NCBI RefSeq assembly: GCF_910592395.1
Contig: NC_088310.1
Location: 8,379,501 to 8,443,500, forward strand
Length of the DNA: 64,000 bases
Direction: 5' to 3'
Source of the DNA: Lineus longissimus
Taxonomy: Eukaryota; Nemertea; Pilidiophora; Heteronemertea; Lineidae
The stretch's first letter is position 1; each line of letters begins with the position of its first letter. The notes under the pieces are model-generated. The model was not told where the DNA came from. It saw nothing but the letters and a program-made list of their open reading frames with translations, and ran no database searches. Shown here one piece after another: positions 1-12,500 of this stretch. The position numbers were made by a program, and so were the translations under genes.

Positions 1-269
1 CTTGTATGGGCAGAAAAGTGAACTGGCCAGAATCCTTCCCTGTATTGTTCCCAGGTATTGTGCCCGCTGGAGTAAAAAACAATTTCTGGCACTGTATTGG
101 CCTGCTTCTTAGGGTATATGGTGGCAAGTTATTCAAATTGGTGCGATGACTAGTATAGATATAAGATACAAAACAGAATCTTACTGAGTAAAATTCGGCA
201 GTTTTATAACATTGGAAGGACATGGATTGTCTAATTTTTGGTTAAAAAAAATCTACTGTTTTTCTTCAG

Positions 270-3200
270 GGATAGGTCACTGGGTAAAGCCAAGAAAGCC
301 TTCATCACCACAGATTTCTGTGGCCAGATGTTTCTGTGTTACTTGGTGCCATATGGACAGCAACTCAGGTAGGGGAATTTTCCCACAAATACCAAACACT
401 TAGCGTATGCCTTTGGACAAGTTACTTAACCAGGGATGTCAAGTTTCCGATTTTAGGCAGATTTCCAACTTTTTCCTGTACTAAATGCTATATTTTATAG
501 CTTGAATGCAGAATGGAAAGATCTCTCTTAACTTTCCGTTAATCTTTGAATTTTCAAAATTGGACCAGAAAAAAGCATTTTAGAGGCATTTTCGTCCGAG
601 GTAGTGCAGATCAACTCTTCTGATTATAATAGTGTTACATTATGTTGGTCCTTTTTCTGTTCAGATGTATTAAAATAGAAGAGAGCAACGACAAAAGTCA
701 GTTGATATTTGGTAGTGTGACCACCATACCTGCTGTGGATGCACTGCCTTTAGAGGTAAGCACTTTAGTTTATTTACAATATTAGTTTAATTTAGTTTAT
801 TTACAATATTAGTTTAATTTAGTTTATTTACAATATTAGTTTAATTTAGTTTATTTACAATATTAGTTTAATTTAGTTTATTTACAATATTAGTTTAATT
901 TAGTTTATTTACAATATTAGTTTAATTTAGTTTATTTACAATTTAGTTTAGTTTTTAGGTTGATGTTCTATAGCTACCGTATACTAGGACTGTGGTCCTC
1001 GCTCAAAACGCTCTGTTGTCCCTGAGACTTGAGTCCTCTACGGATGTTAAGAGCTGCCACTGAGTGCTCTTTTAACCTTCGGACTCAAACAGGAAAGAAC
1101 TTAGTGCCGGGGAGGGATTCAGACCCCCCCCCACCTCTAGATCATGAACTAGGACGTAATTCTTTTGTGGTTTGTGTTATATGTTCATATGAAGTGACAT
1201 CCTGAGGAAATGGGGGGTTTATATATTCGCTTCTCCGGCCCTGCAGACAGTGTAGGGTAATATCACAGGGGTTTGTGTGCAGGGCCGGGTAGCAAACTTC
1301 AACCTGATTTCCTTTAGGATGATGAATTGGGTGAAGAGATTACTTTAACTTGCGTTTTCTATATTTCAGAGCCTCGACGCCATTCTTATCCTGGACACCT
1401 CAAACACTCTGTTTCTCTACAGTGGTACCAAAAAGGTAGGTGGAGATAAATCTGTAAAGATTGCAAATGAAACTGTTTTCCATTTCACGAAGGTTACAAA
1501 TACGATCATTCAGACTTTGAACTTATTCATGAATAGACCTTCTCTATATTTCTTACAGGTTAATACGATCCATGTGCAGGGCGTACCACCACCATCTTTA
1601 CCAGTTACGCCACGCATGACCGGCAAGCCCAGCTTATCGTTTGGGTTGAGCCCACATCCTCAGGGGTACATGACCTCCAGCCGACCGCCCAGTGCGATGG
1701 AAGTGCGCTTTGAAGATGAGGTACGTGTTTTAATGAGACTGATAAAAGAACCATACTGTAACAAGGTCATTTTGGTTTTGGGTGTTATGGCCAAACAGTT
1801 GCCTCTCGGCATTTGTTTTCACTATTTGAAACGTCCTTGCAGGCTGTAGTGGGTTATAAGCTCGTCGCTCGAACCACTCTGCCACTGATCCCCAAAACTA
1901 GGTCTGGAATAAAATGGTTAGATTGACTTGATTCTGCCTCAAATCCTCTCCACACTGACAAGATGATGATGTGTTTTCAGGTTACGATGTTATCGCCAGT
2001 CCCCACAGAGATGAGCGATGCATCCCATCTGTGTGTCAGCTCACTCTCGGAAGACTTCCCATTCCCGCGATATCCTGTACAGGGGATCAGAGATGCTGTA
2101 GACAACAGATTTTCCGTGGTGTGTATAAAAACTTATTTCAAAACCAACATTGAGAAAAAGCAACAGCAACACTGTGTTGTTGGGAAATCAGATATCTGAC
2201 TTGTGGTGTCTGCCTCTGATCATGTTGGAGGTCACTTCAAGGTAAACAAAGCTCAACTCCATAATTTGGTACCCTGTACATCACTGAGTTTTCCTCAATG
2301 GACTTTTACTGAATCTGTTCGTTGTTTGCAGGAGTTATCCAATGGATCGCTGTGGAGGACGTCCTTACCTGTCATGACCTCGTCCCCACACATCAAACTC
2401 TGCCTCGAAGCCGTCAAGCACGTCCTCCCCAAAGACACCGCCCTACAGGTCTTCATCAAGTGGTACTCCACCCAGAATTCTCCCGGCGGCGTCACCAACC
2501 AATCAGAATGGAACAAGTTCGTCAAATGTTTGCTCGGCATGATGGGATACGATACAGAGAAATTGGCGATCATGCAACAGTTGCAGGATTTGGATTTGTC
2601 GCGATCCGCCGGTGTGGTCGCGAAGAAAGCGCGACCATCTGATGAAGGGTCGAGCGAGGTGAGATGGATATTTTCATTCTTCCGAAATTTGGAACAAATG
2701 GGCTGTACTTAGTGTCAAATTGGGCTGTACTTAGTGTCAAATTGGGCTGAACTTAGTGTCAAATTGGGCTGTACTTAGTGTCAAAAATTTGGCTGTACTT
2801 AGTGTCAAATTGGGCTGTACTTAGTGTCAAATTGGGCTGTACTTAGTGTCAAATTGGGCTGAACTTGGTGTCAAATTGGGCTGTACTTAGTGTCAATATG
2901 AGACTATACAGTGACACACATTATCTAAGAGTAAATTCTGTCATCGTATAAAGTGCTGGCTCTACCTAAAATTGGTCCGACTGCGACTGAGTCCAAAATG
3001 TCAAAAGTTACAAGCATTGTTGTTAATAGCTTCTTGTAATTTGTCCTATGTTAACTTGTGCATCTCACAACAAAATATTTTATAAATAATTATATCAAAG
3101 CCTCGTTTATTCAATTTTGGACTACATGTACATGTAGATGCGAAAATATTTTAATATTTTTCAGGACTGGAGTTACCTGATCAACTCTGACCACCATCGT

Positions 3201-6200
3201 TACATGACAGCCTCCCATGGCACAGTTCTTGGCCTCGACCCAGTTGGGGCGTCGTCCTCTGGCAAGAAAGAGGAGACGCGATCCTTTGTCGATTCCACGG
3301 CCATACTCTTCCCTCACGCCCCCGTTGTCTTCTTTGCTGTCCACTTGGTCTATGAGGTGAGGAGTTAACTATCGATTGTGCTTCCACCTATTCGAAAAAT
3401 CTTTATTGGCCCCATCAAGCTCGCTAGGCATATCTTGACACACCCAAGCAATAGAAAGAGTTCCCAAGCCCGAAGAGACATGGAACAGATATGGCAATCT
3501 TGAGGTGGAAGTGCAAAAAATTGGAGAATCTATGATGGGCCTATTGTAGATATGAGCATTATGATGAAGTTTCTCCATCATAAAATCTATGATGGGTCAT
3601 CATAAAATCTATGACGATTATCCTCCGTCATAGATTCTGTGACAGTAACTTTCACCTGTGCACTAAAGTTGACACCGGTTGCTAACGCTAACTGCTAACT
3701 TGCTAACTGATCTTTTCAGGATTAAAGCTAACCCAGACTGATATTTTCAGGAATTGAAGCTAAACTCTTTATACCACGAAGAGCTGAAGTCATTATCTTT
3801 GCTGCTGTTCCAATTGGCACGGGATCTCAAGTTACAAGAGTACGTCAAGATGTACTGCAGAGAATATGCAGAACTGTCGCAGTTGATGGACGAAGCTAGT
3901 CAGATTAGAGAAGGTATGCTTTACTGCTTCAGGAAGAACCATAATTTTATGCGGTGGAACTTTTCTAAGGATAACCTCTCAATCAAGAATACTGCATTCG
4001 GTCATAAACCTTCGGTTGACTGGAGGGCCTAAAATGAAATGACCTAGCCTAGGCCAATTGGGGCAATGGCCAATTCAAGCAGGGGCGAAACACGTCATCA
4101 AATATAGACTTCCAGTTCTGCGTGAGGAGACTGGCCTTTAATTAGTGATTTTTGTTTCAGATCAGCTAAAATTGCTCTCTTTCCCGTCGTTCATTAACAA
4201 GGACCCTCCCAACATCTGCAAGTGGCTGTATAACTACATGAAGGGCTTCAATGTGGAACCCTTTCCTTACCTACCTGCTGTCAGCACGAGGACCAAGAGC
4301 ACAATATCAGTAAGTTCTGAAAGTGTGGTACCAAGGAGAAAGGGGACTGATGAATTGATTAATCAAGGATATTGGAAAAATGGGGTGAAGAGACTCTCAA
4401 AAACTGCTTGTCAATCTGAGATTTTCCCCAAAAGAGGGAGGGGCAAGGTTTCAATATGAAAATGGATGACAAACAGGCCAGTGGAATTCAAAATAGTATT
4501 TTCGTACGCATTCTTTTTCCAGATATATGTGGCGTTCTTCTACAATGAAAGGAGCCCTGATGTCTCATGGGGTCGATTTCTGAAGAAAGTGACGCGTATG
4601 GGACGTCGGTCAGAGCATGAGGAGTCCTTCCTGTCCAAGAGCTACGCACCAAACAGCGCTTTATCTTGTCATGAGAGAATGGTCCTCTTCATGACTGAAT
4701 CAGGTCTGTCATTTCCCTTGACTCTAGTGCACCCTTGAGAATCAAAATCCTGAACACCGGGCATTCCGTGCCAAATTCAGGTTCCGAGTCTTCTTGTATT
4801 CTTGAATTCCGAGTCCCTCAGTCATGTGCCCCTTACTTCAAAGACAAGATGAAGTTATAATTCAACATGTGCATTCGGATCTGTGATCTTGGCGAACGCA
4901 ATAGACGAAGTTTCACATCAAAGATTCCGTTTTCCCCCCTTTGCTGGCATCTTTTTCATCCCCATCCCCATATGACTGGTTAACATGCGCGTACACAACC
5001 CAGTACTGATGTACCTACTGCAACTCGAGCTTGTCGAATTGTTGAGTTTACTATTTTAGGAATGGAAAGTTTTAAAAAGGTGTTTACGATAGGTGACAGG
5101 TATATTCTAAAGTATGCTCCGGGGCTTATTGTGGGGCTTGACTACAGACCGGAACAGGCCAGCTTATGGCAGTAACATGCAAATCTAAACACCCAAAATC
5201 CCAATGATCAGTTGCACCAAGCAGCTTATATAAGGTTGGTGGGTTGGCGACTGAAGTTCCTGATTTGACCCTAGCGTTGCCTTATTGTTTTTCAGCTTGG
5301 TTTAACCCTTCGGTAATTTACCATACAGTGAAGGCCTCCTCATGGAAACTCAATGGCACATTTGATTTCATTCCAGGCTTTACGCTGAAGGATCTTGAGT
5401 ACCTACCATTTGGGGTAGCCTTACCGCTGCGGGAGGCAAAGTTCCAGTGTCGAGTAAACCCGCCTGCCGATTGGCCGGAGCAAGCCTATGTACTAGTTGG
5501 TGAGAATGGTTGTTTTATTAGGGCAGTATCAAGGTGTCCAGGGCCAAAATAAAAAAAAGGTTTCCATAAGGGATCCAAGGTATATGTATCTGGTTGTCTG
5601 TTACAAATTAACAGTTGCCTTGCGATAGGTTAGACATCTATTCTAAAACAAAAAAACGAGAAATTCTGCTTGTCAGCAGGGTAACACGGGGCAATGTTTT
5701 CTATGGGCTTTTGGAGTGGTGTCATGGTAACATCAGCACCTGTCATCTCTGCAGTCCAGGGTTTGACTTCTGGTCGATCATGGCACACTAATGTGATGGA
5801 GAGCCCAATCTTGTCAACTAATAATGGTAACATCAGCGCCTGTCATCTCTGCAGTCCAGGGTTTGACTTCTGGTCAATCATGGCACACTAATGTGATGGA
5901 GAGCCCAATCTTGTCAACTAATAATGGTAACATCAGCACCTGTCATCTCTGCAGTCCTGGGTTTGACTTCTGGTCAATCATGGCACACTAATGTGATGGA
6001 GAGCCCAATCTTGTCAACTAATAATGGTAACATCAGCACCTGTCATCTCTGCAGTCCAGGGTTTGACTTCTGGTCAATCATGGCACACTAATGTGATGGA
6101 GAGCCCAATCTTGTCAACTAATAATGGTAACATCAGCACCTGTCATCTCTGCAGTCCTGGGTTTGACTTCTGGTCAATCATGGCACACTAATGTGATGGA

Positions 6201-6594
6201 GAGCCCAATCTTGTCAACTAATAATGGTAACATCAGCACCTGTCATCTCTGCAGTCCTGGGTTTGACTTCTGGTCAATCATGGCACACTAATGTGATGGA
6301 GAGCCCAATCTTTTCAACTGATAATGGTAACATCAGCACCTGTCATCTCTGCAGTCCAGGGTTTGACTTCTGGTCGATCTTGGCACACTAATGTGATGGA
6401 GAGCCCAATCTTGTCAACTGACCACAGAACGTCTTCCAAAATCTGTTTTGTCTCCAGGTCGCCAAGATCTGTCCAAACAAGTTGGCAACAAGGTGAAGAT
6501 GATGAAGCAGTCGACAGTGGCAAGTCGTGACACGTCTTGGCAGTTCAAAGCAACCAAGGAGGAGGATGATGGGATGGATTGTCTCGACGAGAGG
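270..6594 (+). CDS. ANAPC1: ANAPC1 exons 1-12 of window: beta-propeller remainder and linker
   Basis: These exons encode the end of the N-terminal beta-propeller and the middle region. The first exon reads from DRSLGKAKKAF through FCGQMFLCYLV; the next continues RCIKIEESNDKSQLIFGSVT, as in vertebrate APC1. Later landmarks are VTMLSPVPTEM, the acidic KKARPSDEGSSE loop, HLVYEELKL across the 3356/3751 junction, and EDDGMDCLDER at the end. The MTES-GFTLKDLEYLPFG junction (4703 to 5377) is seamless, so no exon is missing there. The introns hold three minisatellites (near 765, 2699 and 5721). I could not place an exon with confidence in bases 1-269. Confidence 0.93.
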
Positions 6595-9500
6595 GTGAGC
6601 ATCAATCTTCTCTAAAATACTGCAAAATGCAATTTTCCGTGGGCATTGTTTTTTTGCGGATTTTGCAAATGACCTAGATTGACGAAAGTAAAAGTAGTAA
6701 TAATCTTTTTGCTTGGAAAATCGAAATGTATAATGAAATTATAACTGAATGGATTGCCGCCCAATGACTTCACTGCATGGCCTCTATAGAAGGCGCATAG
6801 CTCATGCATCGATATTGGATAGCAAATAGGTAACCCTGGACGGCAAATGGAGCGCACAAAAATGTCTACCATACGTCATTTGGTGTGTGAGGTCACAAAA
6901 TGCAGTACTGTTGACTTGAAATACGATGTAATTTCATTGTTTTGTGGTATGCCATACATGGCCTTGTATTTTCCATCCAATATGGCAGTGATATTGCCAC
7001 CTTCACTTTGACTTGAGAAGAGGAACTGACCAGGGATCGAACCCTAGACGGCCTTAGCGGTGACAGGCACAGATGTTTATCTTGAACGTCAGTCTCACCA
7101 CTGGGTCTATTTCAATGGGGGATGGGGACCAACGTTAGATAGAATTTGTGTTGGTACAGTTAGTTGTCATAAGAAGTTGACAATAACAGAATAGTTGGAT
7201 GAACATTTATAAGAGTTTATTTGAAGCAATTAGGACACAGACATATTTAGCTAAAAGAAACACACAACAAACATTTTCTTACAGAAACATGTACAGTACA
7301 GGGTGGCCCAGAATTATCTTCCCTTGCACAATCGCATTCTATTGTGTATCTATTGTGTGAGGGAAAATATTTCTGGGCCACCCTGTAGAACAAATTTCAA
7401 TTAGAAATAAATAGATTTTAATGATACAGTCCAAATTGAAATAGACCCCCGTAAATCGAGAGAGTGGCTACCCAAGCGCATTGGTCGCACGTAAATTACA
7501 TGAAATGTAGAGAGATAAGTGTGTCACTGGTGCGTAACTTAACGCGCTTCACTGACGCGAAGCAGGATGGTTGTCAATTGTGATTTGGACTGTACTTGAA
7601 TCAATACCAATATTTTCCTTGGGCGGACTGACGAGGTTTCATGAAAAAAATGTATTAAAAGCGCTGTTGGAGTCTTTTCTGTTCTATTTGGTAAACATCT
7701 GGTCTGCATAGCAATCAGCTAATGGTCTCAATACAATTATTGGAAGTGGTGATTGAGGGTATTTTGGTTTGCAGTCAATTAGCTGTCCATTATATGATTA
7801 ATATGAGACGGGCGTAGCCAGGAATGTAAGGGGGGGGGCGTTACGAGGGCTTTTCGTTAATTTTGAAAATGTGTTCCAGCTTGAAGGGGTATGCTGTTCG
7901 TACAACTTCTCGTCCACAAAATAAGAAATGCAGTTATACACAATGCCATAGTGCAGTTATCATGGATATCAATTTGCTGAAACTCGTTACTTGTACCGGT
8001 AGTATTTATATATCTGTTTACACAACAGCAAGGCTGAAATTCATATCAAGTACGTATTCAAACAAAATTACAAATTTCAAATATTTAGTGAATAGCATAG
8101 GCCTTTAAAGGGGGCCTATACATGCTTCCCGAAATTGGTGGCTTGCATTGGAACTAACTTTTTCCCCCTTGTCCATCATTAAAGGCATTCAAGTGTGTTG
8201 GTCAACCATGACTATCTCCTTTGTCTCTCCACCATAAGGCCGAGTTTCCCCTTATGACATCACTATTTTGGACACTCAGTGCCCCATTTCTGGAAAGGTG
8301 TATAGCATAGGCCTTTTAAGGGGCCTATAAGCTGCAGCTGTCAGATTAGTAGTTGTCAGGTCTTGAGTAGGCCTATGCACAGTTAGGGATCCGTGTTGTG
8401 TTTGATTCAGTGATAATCATATTCATTATTCGAGCGTGAATAGTTTTGATGAACTTTGAGATAGGAGAGCACCCTATCTGTGACTTTGATTAACTTGATC
8501 TGACCTCCCTGGCTCCTGCCTTAGACTCCCTTTAAGAGATTTTCGAGGTCGTTTTTTACGATTTGTTCCCAAATTGGGTCGTTAGTTTGACGACTCCCCT
8601 GGCTAAACCTTGGTTTTGTGCAAATCAATTTAGTCTACTACAAATTATCAAACATTTGCAGAAGTAATGGATTTTTTTGTACCGGGAATCACAGAAGTGA
8701 TTAAGTGCCACTGTGATGTGCCAGTGTTAATGATGTGGAGGTTTTATTTTAAAAGTGCCAGTTAATATCATTTAAAATCATGCGGAATACAGTTTACCGA
8801 TGAGACACCTGTGAGATGAAAAAAAACTGACCTAATTTCTTATGGACGGGATGTCTCCACAACATATCATATGGTGATTGGTTAACTTGTGTTAAAGACA
8901 ATAATAATAATAATGATAATAATCGTGAGTTTCTAAATAGTGCTTTGCACTGTATTATCTACAGTCTCAAAGCGCTTTACGATACAAGATTACTCCGCCT
9001 ATTTGGAAACCTTTCTTGAGAACCAAAGGCAGCCAAAGTCTAGTGCACACAAGGACCTTGAGAGTTATGAAGTGGCATCGGCCGGGTAACGAACCCGGGA
9101 ATCCATTATCAAGTCAAGTATTCAGACATTTCAATCAACATCAAAAAGCTTGCCTGTGTTGTCGTGATTACAATGTGGAAGCAATAACGAATATCCCTTC
9201 CTTGTGATCAGCAGACGTTGTGGTCTCATTTGAATCCGCCTCACTCAGCCCGTTAGGGTTGTAGTTGACGCCATCCCTTGCCACCTTGGCAAGCTCAACA
9301 TTTGATACTGCCACATTGATTGCTTCCGCAGTGTATGCCTTCCTTTTTTTCTTGGCGATTTTTGCGACCTGTCTAGTTCGAAAGGCGGCTATCGTGTAGA
9401 GAAACGGATTAATTGACGAATTCAGAGGTAAAACGAAGACGGCCGTCCAGGCTGCGAGTTGTTGTGGAAAAGTAACAACATTTCCAACAGATAAGTACTT

Positions 9501-12500
9501 CATTAAGATGATCGGTACCCAACATAGGAAGTCGGAGACAATGACCAGAACCATTTTCCTGACGAAAACCATTTCTCTCGCAGTGTTTTTATTGATACCA
9601 AACTGCTGACAGCGTTTCCTTGACTGTATAATGACGCGGTAAATCGCAGAGTAGCCGATTGCGATTAAGATAAAAGCGACGAGATTGAATGTGAGAAAGA
9701 CAAGTCCGTATGTATTACTCCCCTTCCCAAGAGTGAATGGCAGACAGACGCCATTGTTGCCATAGAATTTGGAGAATATGCCCTCGTTCCATAAAGGTAT
9801 TAGAGCTGTAGTGACAACAATGGCCCATGCTACAGGGAGAATGATAGCAACTTGCCGCAGACTGATTTTCTCGAATTGAAAGGGAAAAACCACAGCGATG
9901 ACTCGATCGGCCGTGATCAACACCAAAAGAAAAACGGAGATCTCGCTCGATATGAAACTGAGAATGCCGGCGAAATAGCAAAGAGGGCTTTCGCTCCATT
10001 GATCGGTATAAAAGCCAAATGTCCCTCTGTGATGGACGTCGACTGAGGCAATGATCAGAAGGTAAACACCCATGAGGAAGTCGGCGATATGTAGATTGGA
10101 GATGAGGACATTCTCGACGCCGCCATCTCTGTGGTGGATCAGCCTCAAGATGAGAACTGCCAGGTTGCCGAGGAGGGCCATGAAGCCTAAAATCCAGATG
10201 CATACTTGTAAAGTTGTGTCGCTCAACAAGTCCTTGCACGAGGAGAAGGCATCGGGCGGTGGTGTGCAATTTGTCTGTTTCCCTCTTACTGCACAGCACA
10301 AAGAAAATTTATCAACCTTTAGTGTTTTGACATCAAGTTGTAGGAATACATTCTCTGGGATGGTTGAAAGGTTGTTATGTTCCAGGTCCACCACCTCTAC
10401 TGTGATAAAATTATATACATCGTATTGGTTTACTCTAAAACTGTTTCCATCAAGGACTTTGATTTGGTTGTGGGATAGTAATAATGTCTTCAATGTCTTT
10501 AATTCTAGGAATACAAAGGAACCAACGTTCTCCAATCTATTGAAGCTGAGGTCTATGTGTTGAAGGTTTGGACTCATCTGTGATGCCCGTCCCGAGAGAT
10601 GCCTGATAAAATTGTGCGATAAATTCAGTACTTCAAGGTATTGAAACTTAAGGTCAAATGACATTGAAGTTAAGTTATTGCCAGAGAAATTTAAGAAATG
10701 AACTGCTCTATCTACCCAATGTAGTGTGTATATATGAGTGTTGACACAGATTGTCACATGGCCACGATATGAGCAAGCCGACATGGCATACATGTTTGGT
10801 CGCTCAATATTACACAACCTTTCATCATCGCCAAAGGCTTTACAATGAACACGGCCATCGCAGACTTCAGCCTGGTCTAGGCAAAATGATTCGCCCCGAC
10901 ATTGAAAGAAACCTGAACAGTTGAGGTTACCACAGTCTATTTCGTCCTCTCCATGTGGGCAGTCGCGCGTGCCATCGCATCGCTTCCTCACAGGAATGCA
11001 ATAGGACTTTGGACACTTGTACAAGCCTGGACACTCAAAGTCTTGGCAGTTTAAGAGGTGGCCACCGTCCCTGCAGGTTTTCATTAAACCGTACTCGTCA
11101 TGGTCATAGATGCAGGCCTCCCTCCGCTTGAAACACTTGGTTGATGTAAATGAGCATCGCACCTGATCAGGAGCCGGACAGAACCAGTCATTATTTGTAG
11201 ACCCCCGGTAAAACATCCCGCGATAAATATCGCGGTTTGTGTCATCCTCATCGCGTAATCTAGCAGAGATGTTGATCGGACAGTCGTCAATGATGTCGTT
11301 TTTCAATTTTGTTGGAATACACTTACCACTCCAGCAGCGAAATCTGTTACATGTATTGGAGCAGGAATCCTCGTCACTCTTATCGTAACAGTTGTCAACG
11401 CTGTCGCATTGTTTAGGTATACATTGAGAGTTTGGGCATGTGTACATGTACTTTGCACATGACGGGTGGATGCACGCAGTTTCATCGTTTCCATTTAAAC
11501 AATTCTTGATGAAGTCACATTTCGATGAATAGGATATTTGTGTGTTGTTCTCGTCTCCGCAAGTAAACATTCCATAAACCTTGTTCGCACAGTCCGATTC
11601 ATCTGAATTATCTCGACAATCCTTGCGTTTGTCGCAGACGTAATCTTCTGCAATACATGTCCGATCGTCGCACCGCCAATGACCCGGTCTGCATGGTAAG
11701 TTTATACGGTCTATTGGATCTTTCTGACAGATTACATTCCTTAGCTGATCGAGCGTGTCATTGAAGTGGTTTGGAGCTGTTATAGCCATATACCCCGGTG
11801 TATTCACTGTAGCCCAGGTATTGAACGTTCCATTGAGTATCAATATGCGTCCATACACTGGCATATGTCGCCACAACTTCGTCAGGTATTTTAGGACGTC
11901 ATCACCACCACGAACAGACATTATATTGCCTCGCATATTCAAACATTTCCTCCATAAATCCACTTCTTTTGTAGATTTATCATCAAGCGGCAACACCGAT
12001 GTGTACATCGTATAGCATTGACCCTTGTAGTAATTCCATCCGTCCTCACAACCTTTAACGCCGGTCCCTTGTATGTTTGGGGACGATTTCCTTCCTTGTA
12101 GTTCGACAGGCCTCATTTCTGAGTTGTTTATAGATGCTTGTTTCTCACAGATATAGAGCGAATTTAGGATTGCGGTATCACAAGGTATTTGAAACCAGGC
12201 GCTCCTTCCCAAGATATCATTAGCATAGTTGATGTACATAACAACACATGTGGTGATATTTTCGTAAGAAACGTTTCTCGTGGATGGTTGGTTGTCTTTA
12301 AGCGGTATATAAGTACCGCTGAAGTTGAGGGGAAGTTTGATTTTTGAAGCCAAGCCGGCGTAGATGTTTAAACGGTACCATTCGAAGTATGTGGCTGGAG
12401 TGGAGTCGGTCCATTCATAGTTTGCAAAGTATTTGTTGGTTTTCTGAAAAAAACAATTTGAGAAATGTGTGAGGAATACTTTGGACGTTGCATTAGCCCT

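Larger units (their letters stand above)
6595..9167. other. Upstream part of the 7.9-kb ANAPC1 intron, repeat-rich, no coding exon
   Basis: No coding exon is visible here on either strand. The stretch holds a tRNA-like SINE fragment (about 7015-7112), an 87-bp TA-flanked mini-element (7299-7385), two adjacent TTAA-type MITEs (about 7878-8318), a G-run near 7831, and a GATAATAAT-rich SINE-like element (about 8893-9112). On the minus strand, AATAAA at 8743-8748 lies about 420 bp past the receptor stop and could be its poly(A) signal. Confidence 0.6.

Noticed and set aside
1-269. Additional ANAPC1 exon ending at ccag|gtatt near 53
   Set aside because: A possible donor is present, but the candidate frame could not be matched to APC1 with confidence and its acceptor would lie outside the window.
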